Source: Phaeodactylum tricornutum CCAP 1055/1 (taxonomy: Eukaryota > Bacillariophyta > Bacillariophyceae > Surirellales > Neidiaceae). Taken from it: 64,000 nucleotides of DNA. The notes under the pieces are model-generated. The model worked only from the letters and a program-made list of their open reading frames with translations, did not search any database and was not told the DNA's origin. Position 1 is the stretch's first letter, and the number at the start of each line of letters is the position of its first letter. Location of the stretch: contig NC_011669.1 of assembly GCF_000150955.2 (NCBI RefSeq), positions 883,667 to 947,666 on the forward strand. The letters are read 5' to 3'. Positions 1-8,681 of the stretch are shown one piece after another. The position numbers and the translations under genes were made by a program.

Positions 1-2
1 TT

Positions 3-350
3 GGTGCGGATGCCGACCGTATTGTTGTAAAGCGCATCATTCTGACGGGATACCCTGTTCGTGTTCACAAACGCCATGCAACGGTTAAGTATATGTTTGG
101 CAATCCGGAAGATGTGAAGTGGTTCAAGCCTGCTGGTCTGTACACAAAGCATGGATTACAAGGCAACATTGTGGAAAGCGTTGGAGAGCATGGAACAATG
201 AAGTGCTTGTTTAACGCACCGGTTAAGCAGCACGATACTATCTGTCTGCCACTCTACAAACGGATCTACCCCAAGTTTGCCCAGGCAATTGGAGATCGAA
301 AAAAAGATGGAATGACCTATCGCGAGACATATACGCTTACTATTCGTTAA
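3..350 (+). CDS. TSR1: Pre-rRNA-processing protein TSR1, C-terminal fragment
   Basis: This is the last 115 codons of a gene whose 5' part lies off the left edge. It is open from base 3 and ends at TAA 348-350. The segment VVKRIILTGYPVRVHKR, then KYMFGNPEDVKWFKPAGLYTK, then GEHGTMKCLFNAPVKQHDT and LYKRIYPK follows the eukaryotic TSR1 C-terminus closely. The KYMF..EDV.WFKP block separates TSR1 from its paralogue BMS1. Known role of the family: a GTPase-like assembly factor (usually without GTPase activity) of late 40S ribosomal subunit maturation in nucleolus and cytoplasm. No intron is visible in this part. The assignment is secure from sequence pattern alone; the missing N-terminal domains cannot be judged here. 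Confidence 0.9.
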   Translation, partial: GADADRIVVKRIILTGYPVRVHKRHATVKYMFGNPEDVKWFKPAGLYTKHGLQGNIVESVGEHGTMKCLFNAPVKQHDTICLPLYKRIYPKFAQAIGDRKKDGMTYRETYTLTIR

Positions 351-2133
351 GTCCACTATAAAGCTTCAATTGACCACAATGAAGAATTTAATTCAAATCA
401 AGAGGGTCTTGCACTCATGCATTCTTGTACAGTTGCAAAAAAATCCTCCATAGTATACTCACCCACTACAAGCAATAAACTCATTGTGTGATGGTTAATT
501 TCAAGAGTGTGTAAAACAATCGCGCTATTCCGTGGAACGGGATTCAAAAAGATGGCATTTGTCCAAGGTCTTAATAACCAATGCGTGGTTCTTATTTGCA
601 AAAGGATATATGCTGTTGTCCACCAAAGCAGGTTCCAGCACACGGTGTATAGCCAACAGGTTGATATGCCTAAGCTGGACCCCAGAGAATCTTTACGGTA
701 CAGTAGTTGTCCCGCTAATGCATGGTCATGATTTTTTTCACCTTACATGGATATTGCAAATGTGAATCAAAACTATATACATGGAGTTAAGGAGGCACAC
801 ACAGAAATGTTGTCAGCCTTATTTTGTGGCCAGGTGGACTCATAATAAAGGAAGCGTTTATGCAATTGCTATGTTTCTGGAGTTGCATGTGATTCCTTTT
901 ACTTGTCAGTTAACAAGATCAAGGTAAAGTGCAATACAAGTGGAACGTAGGAGATACAATTGTGGTAACAAAAGGGGTACCACAAGCCACATGGTGGTAT
1001 TGAACAAGATCCTCATCTCACCATAGGTATTGTGCAAGGAACTTATGGTTCCGAAAGTATATGTGCATGTGAAAGAAAGGTTGCCTATTGAGCTTATGGC
1101 AGCTGTGGAAGATTGCAGATTGGATGGCATTTTTGTGGGATTGTTCACTGGCCTGAACAACAGATTGACTTGTTTGTAGAATGAATCACCCACTCATTGT
1201 TTTATAAGTTCATTGATCTAAATTGCATTCTGCACATAGGTCCTTGTATCCGCTGTCGAACCCAAGGGGAGCATTGTCAATCAGTTGAGTTTTACAGTCC
1301 CTAAGTCTCTTAGGTGTATTGTAGGTTGTTTGTCTCAATGCCCACCTTTTTTTTTGTTTACCACTCACTTGTCCTAACAGCAATCTGTCTCACGGTTGTG
1401 CTTTGGTAGTACTCCGTAACAAGGTCTTTGGCGGGTCACAAATTTGTGACGAATGTGCTTGAAGATTCGACGCATTCGACTTTGTGGCATTAATAATGTA
1501 AGCCAGTCTTTTTCAAAACTGTGTCATGAGACGTCATATTTTCAGGTTACATTTAACTAACAGTAAGTGATTACAATCTCGACAGAGATTTGAAAAATAA
1601 CGGTTTATATTTCAACGCGACACAGTAAATCTATCTTTTTTAAATTCTTGCGCCGATCCTTTCTGCAGTGAACGCGAGCGAAAAGAATTCCCGGCGCGCT
1701 CTCTGTCATAGCCAGTCAGTGCAGATCGGACTATATCTATTTGCTTCAAGCTATGGTACTATGTTGTCTTCAACAAGCGGAGACGCTCATCCTCCTGATC
1801 GACACTGCTAGCTACGTGTGTAGCATCTTTCCGCTTAGTCTATGAGGTTGTATGAATTGGCGCTATCGAAACTTATGATTGCGAGTAGCTGACGTTGACA
1901 GCTTATGGAATCTAAGGGTGGGATACATTCATACGGTCTCACAGTCAGTCGCAGTCTCTGAGATGTACGTGCATTGGCTGCCAATAATGTGCATCCAATA
2001 CCATCAACTAGAAAGTGAAGGATATTTCGTAGCACAGCCGACCCATATCTTTTTATTTGGTTTTTACGACACGGTGGCAGCACACAGACAAGTACTTTTA
2101 CATACACTCCATCCTTTGTCTAATAGCAGGATC
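351..2133. other. Gene-poor intergenic stretch of 1.8 kb
   Basis: This lies between the 3' ends of TSR1 and the FKBP gene. Short open frames exist on both strands (around 507-765, 906-1193 and 1879-2286), but none has a recognisable domain, a supporting splice structure or a convincing start. A copy of the 11-mer CTCACAGTCAG lies at 1938-1948 and a relative, CTAACAGTAAG, near 1557-1567. Around 1260 the string AAGGGGAGC followed by ATTGTC resembles a polypurine tract next to a terminal repeat, but nothing else supports an element. I see no tRNA. Confidence 0.5.
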
Positions 2134-2832
2134 TTAGCGCACACGCGTAGCTTGTACTTCAAGATAGAGATATTCACCAGGAACGTCTTTTCGAACTCCT
2201 TGGACACGCCGCATTTGTTGGCGTGGGCCATATCCATTGGGCAAAGGACCTGGCTTGCCATCCTCCAACCCCTCGACGTACGCTAGACTAGGCGGGATAA
2301 GAAGACGCCGTACGCCTCCTTCTTTCATTCCCCGTAAACCCTCGTCGACACCCGCAATCGCGTTGCCATCGCCTACTGTAAATATGAAGGGCACAGACTG
2401 GTTGCGTTCAGATGAATCCACAAAGTAGCCGTTCGACTTGCGTAAGATCCACTGCAAGTTGACCTTCGAACCTTGTTTGACTTCAGCACCACTTCCCTGA
2501 CGGATGTCCGCGTAAACGACGCCGGAATCGAGCTTGCGGTAGGCTTCCCGGGGGACTGGAGCGTCAGAATCCATTCCCGATAAGACGGCTGTGCCCTGAC
2601 GATATTCTTCCTTCAAATCTTTGGAGAGGCCGAATGCAGAACAAGGAAACATCAAAACAGATGTGGCAGTAGCCAGGAAAGAGCGGCGAGCTAATTCATG
2701 ATACGAAGAGTCCTCGTCAGAGGACGCCTTGGATAATCCTTCGACCGATCCGCACGATGTACGAGAAAGCGGTACAAAGCAATGGACAGACCAGCCTACA
2801 GAAGCCCAAAGGAGGATCGAAAGCCTCATCAT
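2134..2832 (-). CDS. FKBP-type peptidyl-prolyl isomerase, predicted thylakoid lumen
   Basis: This is a 232-residue protein with a three-part N-terminus. A hydrophobic signal peptide (residues 1-18) ends in VHC before FVPLS, the diatom plastid-entry pattern. A second signal at about 48-68 has twin arginines (ARRSFLATATS) and a hydrophobic stretch ending near CSAFG, which suggests Tat-dependent export to the thylakoid lumen. The FKBP fold fills residues 105-232: GVVYADIRQGSG, VNLQWIL, FIFTVGDGNAIAGVDEGL, GMKEGGVRRLLIPPSLAY and a closing YLEVQATRV. The family catalyses cis-trans isomerisation of prolyl bonds, and lumenal members assist photosystem assembly. The start is the first of two adjacent ATGs. 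The neighbouring divergent gene is a cyclophilin, so two different PPIase families sit head-to-head. Some FK506-contact residues differ from the canonical set, as is usual in lumenal FKBPs, so activity is not certain. Confidence 0.88.
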   Translation of the reverse strand: MMRLSILLWASVGWSVHCFVPLSRTSCGSVEGLSKASSDEDSSYHELARRSFLATATSVLMFPCSAFGLSKDLKEEYRQGTAVLSGMDSDAPVPREAYRKLDSGVVYADIRQGSGAEVKQGSKVNLQWILRKSNGYFVDSSERNQSVPFIFTVGDGNAIAGVDEGLRGMKEGGVRRLLIPPSLAYVEGLEDGKPGPLPNGYGPRQQMRRVQGVRKDVPGEYLYLEVQATRVR

Positions 2833-3181
2833 GTACGGGATAGTTTTTACGTGAGAACCGAAATGTTCCTGTGAGATTTCGTGTCAATTTACATTATTGA
2901 TTGTTTCTTGACGCCTAATCATGATCGCAAGTACTGGGAAACGGAGTCCAGTACTGCATGTTCACAACGAAAAAGCCTGGTGAAATATGAAAATCTGTCA
3001 GTGAGTAGGCATATATCCGGGTGCTCGCGACGCTCAATGGATTTCATGATGTTACGAGGAACAACAGTATATAAAATCGCGAATGATCGAGAGAAGCGGC
3101 AACAGACGGACTGGGTCTCTAACCAACATGCCACAATCCAGCAGTTTCTGCTCACCGTCGGCTACATTTTGAGTTGTTACC
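2833..3181. promoter_or_regulatory. Divergent promoter region, FKBP / cyclophilin
   Basis: These 349 bp separate the ATGs of two divergently read PPIase genes. I see no clear TATA box or copy of the CTGACTGTGAG motif. The last 10 bp before the cyclophilin ATG are AGTTGTTACC. Any shared regulation of the pair is inference from the arrangement only. Confidence 0.4.
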
Positions 3182-4081
3182 ATGTCGGCCCTTCACACAC
3201 TTGGACTGAAAAGTCTGAGGCTTTCTCCCCGAGCCAGAATGCCGCAGAGGCTACTGTCATCGACGAAAGAAGTTCCTTCATCTCCTTCGCCGCCCAACCC
3301 ATCCCCGAAAGCCTCCTCGTCATCCTTGCTATGGCAAGTGGCTACCGTTGCTGCGGTCGGAACAACCTTTTATGTTGTCGGAAACTATTTCAACGATCCA
3401 TCGTGGAGGTACGAGGGAGTTGGCGCAACGAAAACCACAGAACCAGCCAAACCTCAGTCAGATATCACATCTAGAGCATTCTTCGATGTCTCCATTGGCG
3501 GGAAGCCGGCTGGTCGGGTGGTCATGGGCCTGCACGGGAACGTTGTACCTCAAACAGTGAAAAATTTCGAGACTCTCTGTAGAGGAACGGAAACTATGGG
3601 AAATCTACGACTCGCCTACGAAGGCTCGACCTTTCATCGGATCATTCCAAATTTCATGATACAGGCTGGAGACTTCACGATGGTACGTATAGGCTGGCCT
3701 CCTTTACAATGAATCTACTTGTAAAGATTGGATGGAGTCTTAAAGCATCTCTTTCAGCATGATGGCACAGGTGGACGCTCCATTTATGGTACGGAATACG
3801 ACGGTCGCTTCGCGGACGAGAATTTTCAGCTCAAACACGTTGGACCCGGTATCCTAAGCATGGCAAATGCAGGGCGCAACACCAACGGGTCACAATTTTT
3901 TATTACGACCAAACGAACGCCCCATTTAGACGGACGGCATGTAGTTTTTGGAACGGTGGTAGATGGTTGGGATGTTGTGAAAAAAATCGAAGAGTTTGGC
4001 AGCTATTCCGGAAAGCCGTCTGAGAAAATTGTTATTACGAAAGCCGGCCTAATAGAAGACGACGGAGATCGTGATTCTTAA
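3182..4081 (+). CDS. Cyclophilin-type peptidyl-prolyl isomerase, membrane-anchored
   Basis: There are two exons, 3182-3682 and 3758-4081, with a 75-bp GT-AG intron (GTACGT...TTTCAG) at phase 0, giving 274 residues. The intron falls inside the signature GDFTM|HDGTGG. The N-terminal 30 residues are rich in Arg, Ser and Leu (a mitochondrial-like presequence), and a single hydrophobic segment follows at about 49-66 ([18 protein letters not shown]). The cyclophilin domain occupies 90-265: [61 protein letters not shown] and [15 protein letters not shown]. The catalytic FHRIIP arginine and the QFFITT substrate-site residues are present. A membrane-anchored organellar cyclophilin is the likeliest reading, with mitochondrion favoured over plastid because no Phe-type signal is seen. 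Its TAA shares two bases with the stop of the convergent USP gene. Confidence 0.9.
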
Positions 4082-5358
4082 ACTTCCCACTCTATAGTTT
4101 TTCTCATTAGAACATAATCTTTGGTATCGCCATCATCGTATTCTACCGAGTGCCGACCACTTTCGCTATCGTAGCCTATAACCCTGCCAGGGTAGAGCTT
4201 CCCTTTCGACCACAAAATGCGAAGACGACGGCCAATCAAAGAATTAGGATCGGACCAATTGATCAAATGCTTGTCTAGCTGTTGCATAATGGCAGTGAGC
4301 GTAGACGTTGTAGCTTCAAGGGAAGCATTGTTTTGATAAACCAGAAGAACCCCGCAAACAAAGGAGCCTTTGAGGGCCTTTTGGCTCTTAGAGCCCGCAA
4401 AGAGTTCCAATGCTGTTTTCGAACATATTTTCACGACTTTCTCATCGTCAATAAGATTCCACTGGTCACCTGCGCCCCGTAAAACCGCAACAACGTGACC
4501 CCCCTCGTTGTCCGGATCGTCTATGTCTTCAGTATCTGTGACATGAAGTATGCCTCCTGCCAAAACGAAGTCTTTGCTCGTACATATCGAAGATCGACCA
4601 AGCTCCAGCTTTTCAGGAATCTCAACTGTATGATACAAAGGCTCCAGCCGTCCATCATGGTACTCAAAACGCTCTAAATGTAAAATCCAAACTGATGGTA
4701 TTTTTTCAACGACAATGCGTCTCGTTGTTGTCCAACCGCGGCCCTTCAAATTGCAAGTATCAACATCGTCTCTGGAAACCACCGTCTCTGTAAACGCACC
4801 GGACCATGTATACGATCTCAGATCTTGCGGGGATAGTTTAGCTTCTAGACACTGGGTCAAAGTCGAATGTTTGGCTGGTAGTGAAAAGGGCACCGGCATA
4901 GGTCGAGAGTCAAGCGTTTTCAACCGCATGTTGACACTGTTTGGGTACAGCTCGTCGAGCTGATAGCCCGTGAGTTCGGAATGAATTTGACCACCGTCGA
5001 CTGTTAAATTCAGAATAGGTTGCAAATATACGGAGCTCGCCGGAGGTGCTTCACGAATGCTTTGTAGGAGCTTGGCAAGCGTTGAAGTGGCATCACCCAG
5101 ATCGCTAGAATTCACTCCTACTTTTGTTTCAATGATATCGTATGCGCTCGTCGGATCAACAGGCTCATCGTCTTCATCGTCGCCAAGCTTCTGAAAAAGT
5201 AATCCGAGATGTCGAAAATAATAGTCTGCTTGATCGGTCTGAGACAATCGAATTAAAACATCGCTTATTGGTTTCAAAGCATGACATAGAACCAACAGAG
5301 CAGTTGAAAGATGACATGAAACGCCACTTGCGTTAAAAATTCCTCGAACAGGAGCCAT
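4078..5358 (-). CDS. Ubiquitin-specific protease fused to a C-terminal Tudor-like domain
   Basis: This is a single-exon gene of 426 residues. The start is taken at the ATG giving [12 protein letters not shown]; the in-frame extension upstream lacks ATG. A degenerate USP Cys box ([19 protein letters not shown], Cys15) opens the protein at once. [13 protein letters not shown] (224-236) matches the USP 'LKRF' block, and the His box is [20 protein letters not shown] (His288), so Cys and His of the triad appear retained although the boxes are divergent. Residues 372-417 form a Tudor-like barrel: [28 protein letters not shown], then HSVEYDDGD, as in PDS5- and JMJD2-type methyl-readers. The combination suggests deubiquitination of a methylated or chromatin-bound substrate; that is inference. 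The first USP box sits only 7 residues from the start, so an unseen upstream exon is possible. Confidence 0.78.
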   Translation of the reverse strand: MAPVRGIFNASGVSCHLSTALLVLCHALKPISDVLIRLSQTDQADYYFRHLGLLFQKLGDDEDDEPVDPTSAYDIIETKVGVNSSDLGDATSTLAKLLQSIREAPPASSVYLQPILNLTVDGGQIHSELTGYQLDELYPNSVNMRLKTLDSRPMPVPFSLPAKHSTLTQCLEAKLSPQDLRSYTWSGAFTETVVSRDDVDTCNLKGRGWTTTRRIVVEKIPSVWILHLERFEYHDGRLEPLYHTVEIPEKLELGRSSICTSKDFVLAGGILHVTDTEDIDDPDNEGGHVVAVLRGAGDQWNLIDDEKVVKICSKTALELFAGSKSQKALKGSFVCGVLLVYQNNASLEATTSTLTAIMQQLDKHLINWSDPNSLIGRRLRILWSKGKLYPGRVIGYDSESGRHSVEYDDGDTKDYVLMRKTIEWEV

Positions 5359-5807
5359 GTTGATATCCCCAGAAGACCTCGCTTTCCACAATGCGACTCG
5401 ATTTCATATTTTTTTGAATGTGACGCATACGCGTACCTCTCGTGTCGAGTTCCATGAAAATTTGCTTCGAGGACTGACTGCGCGATGTCGCCAGAGATTG
5501 AGCGAATCCAGCTGGTTTCTACCCATTTCTTTTTCATGTCATTCACATGTTTTTTCCCCTCTCCGTTCCGGTGGTTCGTCTCGAGTTTTATAGTTGGTTC
5601 GTGTAGATCCGGGACTGCTCCAACTTTCAAGGCAGGGGAAGTTCAGTCTTGGACGACCACAACTTTTCTGACTGTGAGATCACTACGTTCTAACTGACTG
5701 TGAGACTAGCTAGCTGAGCTAGTAACCACAAATATCGTAGCCTACTTCCACTTAATAAAGCATCGAAAAAGGGCTGAACTCGTAAACTAAACAATCCTGA
5801 TAAGTAC
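5359..5807. promoter_or_regulatory. Intergenic region with two CTGACTGTGAG copies
   Basis: This lies 5' of the USP-Tudor gene and 3' of the ankyrin gene. Exact copies of CTGACTGTGAG occur at 5668-5678 and 5694-5704, only 26 bp apart, about 310-345 bp upstream of the USP ATG. A palindromic AGCTAGCTGAGCTAG-like run follows at about 5708-5721. No gene is seen. Confidence 0.5.
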
Positions 5808-7995
5808 CTACTTCTTGGAAAAGGGAGGAGGTGGCATACCTATGGCTTGGAACAAGGCATTTTCTGTACCCTTCAAATCGGAGGCAGTGCCAGTTGCCTG
5901 CTTCGGCGGTTCGATAGATGGTGTTAAAGGCACTTCGTGCATGGTATCCTCACCGTCTTCCGCGGGAACATTTGAGTCATCTGGAGACGGGACGTATGAT
6001 TGGTTCTGACTACATGGGAAACCTGATCCTGCTTCGGCCACAGCGACTGGATTTCGAATTGCACTAGCCACAGCAGGTTTTGAGAAAAGATCGGCAGCAA
6101 TGTTTCCCGGGCCAGGTGCAACCAACGGAAAGTTTCCTGACTGAACTGATTGTGAGGGTCGAACAGTAGTTGTTCCCCCGGAGCCTTCAGTCACGATTGG
6201 TGCACCGCTGCCTTGTGCAAACGTTTCAGTGACTGAGGGTTCCGGTTTAGGGGCCCCAAAGATGTCGGCTGCCACCGTTGGGCTCGGTTTGGAAAACAAG
6301 GCTGACGCTGGACTTTGTTCCGACATGGATTGATGGAGATTTTGGGGCGATGGTATAGTGGACTGCTCAGCAGCAGGTCGATGGGCCTTATCAGGCGATG
6401 GCGTTGCAAAAACGTCGGCAGCCGAATTCGTGCTTGATACGCGGGCAATACCGTGACCACTAGGAGTCGAACCCATACTCGAAGATCGAGATGTTTGGGA
6501 CCAACCTGACACCTCCCGTTGAGAATTTTGAGCAGCGAGTGCACCGGGCTGTTGTCTGGAGGGTGGTGGTGGAAAGTTTGCCGTAACGGAACCAGTGGCG
6601 ACCGGAGAAGGTATATTTTGTGCGGATCCATTTGGTGTATTTGTAGAAATTAAACCCGCGCCAGACAGTGTTTCCTGATGAGAATACACAGAGGCATGCG
6701 AAAATTCTGAGTCTTGTCCCGTGACGGGGGCAGGAGCGAAATTCGTATAAGCGGGAATCGGCACCGACCCCGCGTTTGTAGCTCCATTGAAAGAATGGGG
6801 ATGAATACTCACGGGACCGTACGCAACGTAGCGGCCAGATCCCCGTTGCCGCATCGCGGAGGCTCCACCGGCAAATGGATTTGGACCGGCGTTCCCGTTC
6901 AGTGAAGACGGCGCCGAAGTTATTGCGTTTCCTGAGCTCATCGGCGGGGGCGGAGCATTGGAATATGCAGTGGTATCGTGTCCATACTTTTGCTGCAAAG
7001 ACTTGTCGGAACTTGATGAGTGGAAGCCGTCGGGTCGGATGAAACTTCGCCCACTCTGACTTGATGGTTTGTAGAAGGCGGCCGAGGATGATCCCGTTCG
7101 AGCATAGTCCGAGTTCCCCGATGAAGGGGGGCCGGGAATCGCCAATGGAGAGACTGTTGCAACTGATGGAGATGTCGTGCTCACAGCTGGCTGCGATGTT
7201 TGAGACGCCAATTGATGCCCCTGTCCAGGAGCTCCGGAAACGGTGCCCCCAGATTCAGGAGGGACTAGGGTAGAACCGTGCGGAGACACGCTCGAGTGTA
7301 CCGATGACGGTGATGTATAATGTGCCGATGGCGCAGTGGATGTTGCTGGGGGTCCAGTTACCAAGGAGGGTGGTGGTGCGTAGCGGGTCCCACCAGTGTT
7401 CGTCAACGACATGCCTCCGCCGCTCGTGGGGGCCATGGGGGGGTGGCGGCAGATGCGCATTCGAAATCTTTAGACCACCCATATCAATTCCTGGCGGCAA
7501 TCCAACACCTCCGTTGTCTAGAGCAGCTTGCGTTTCTTGTTGCAACTGCAGCGGCAGTAAAAACTGCCGCACCATATTTAAACTGGCAACATCGTACGGT
7601 GTTTGCCCAGAAGCGTTCTTTGCCAAGACTGAAGCCTGGTACTCTTGCAGCAGCATTTTTACAACCATCAACGTGGTCTCTTGATTGTTGGACATGACGG
7701 CACAGTGCAAAGGTGTGTTGCCGGACGCATCGACGACGTTCGGGTCGGCTCCCGGTTGGGACAAAATATGGCGTATCAAAGTAGGCAATGCGTACGTACA
7801 GGCAACGTGCAATGGCACCTGACCCTTGACAGCTACAACGATCGTTGCCACGCCGTACAGTTCACTGACACATTTAATGGCACCGTCTTCATCGAGTTTT
7901 TGGCAGCAGAAGACAAAGCGGGAGGCTGGGTCGGTCGGTGGTGGCGCAACCGTCTGAGAAAGTTTCTCAAATTGTTGCGTTGCCCAACCGAACAT
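5808..7995 (-). CDS. Ankyrin-repeat protein with long Pro/Ser/Gly-rich tail; apparent frameshift
   Basis: Two overlapping frames make one gene. From ATG 7995, about 180 residues hold two to three ankyrin repeats (GQVPLHVACTYALPTLIRHIL, then GNTPLHCAV, then GQTPYDVASL) and run to GLKISNAHLPPPP. The frame then changes at a run of seven G on the + strand (7437-7443). The other frame continues as MAPTSGGG... for roughly 540 residues to the stop at 5808. Composition is continuous across the junction, which argues for a one-base indel rather than two genes. The tail is low-complexity and carries recurring acidic-aromatic motifs (AADVFATPSP, AADIFGAPKP, AADLFSKPAV and a final ALFQAIG). These recall short endocytic-adaptor ligands, but that is only a resemblance. 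An intron across the junction was considered; no well-placed GT-AG pair was found. Function unknown, probably a scaffold. Confidence 0.65.
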
Positions 7996-8681
7996 GATCC
8001 TGTCTTCTCAAAATCACGGAGACAGAGGAATTGTCAATACAAGGTCGACCTCGTGAAAGAAACGAAAGTCCGCGGAGCGCCAAACGCGTCAACTACACAA
8101 AAAAGGATGAACAAGACAAAGAGATGCGTGGAAAACCCTTCTCGGTCATCGTTGCCGTTTCCGGCTACGAGCTTCGTTCACGTCAGGAGCTTGCACACCT
8201 GGTTTTCTGAACCCTGACTATATACCGTCTTTAAAAAATACCCGGATTGGAATGAGAGGACTACTATAAATTTGCGCGACGAAATTTTCTCGCATACATA
8301 CAACTGATATCGATATGTAAGGGAACGAGCTTAAGTGGATTTTTGAAACGGGAATTGAAGGTGAGAAACCGTGGTAGTCGTGCTCTGTTTCGTTCCCGTC
8401 CGTTTCACTCGTTACAAACAATCAGCCCCTGGCCTGGCCAGCGCTTAACCACTTATAGTATCTATGGCTACGGCGGCATGTATACGAGAACTCACAGTCA
8501 GCGAATAACGGTCCTCTCGAGCCCGCTCGCTGTAGCTGTCGTTATTTTTTTGCCAAAGGCAGCGCCCATTGTTGCAGACAACCAGACGGATACAAAGTGT
8601 TCGGCAAAAATACTGAGCCTGGTCTTTGCTTATCTACATCATTCTTTTGTTTCACAACAGTCAGTGGAATATCGAGCACCA
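7996..8681. promoter_or_regulatory. Divergent region, ankyrin gene / glycosyltransferase
   Basis: The frame of the glycosyltransferase stays open back to about 8343 but has no recognisable protein there. It contains an exact CTCACAGTCAG at 8491-8501, 181 bp before the chosen ATG. A polypyrimidine stretch ending TTTCACAACAG at 8657 looks like a 3' splice site, so a 5'-UTR intron is possible. Confidence 0.45.

Noticed and set aside
500-1300. Possible decayed element or pseudogene: short frames around 507-765 and 1020-1180, and a polypurine-like AAGGGGAGC near 1262
   Set aside because: No domain of any transposon family could be recognised in any frame, no terminal repeats were found, and the polypurine string alone is not evidence.
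1879-2286. 135-codon open frame on + strand
   Set aside because: It overlaps the FKBP 3' end, has no domain and reads as chance; the FKBP on the other strand is clear.
7381-7500. Intron joining the two frames of the ankyrin gene
   Set aside because: The only GT-AG pairs in range are too short or remove sequence that fits the flanking composition; a one-base indel at the G7 run is simpler.
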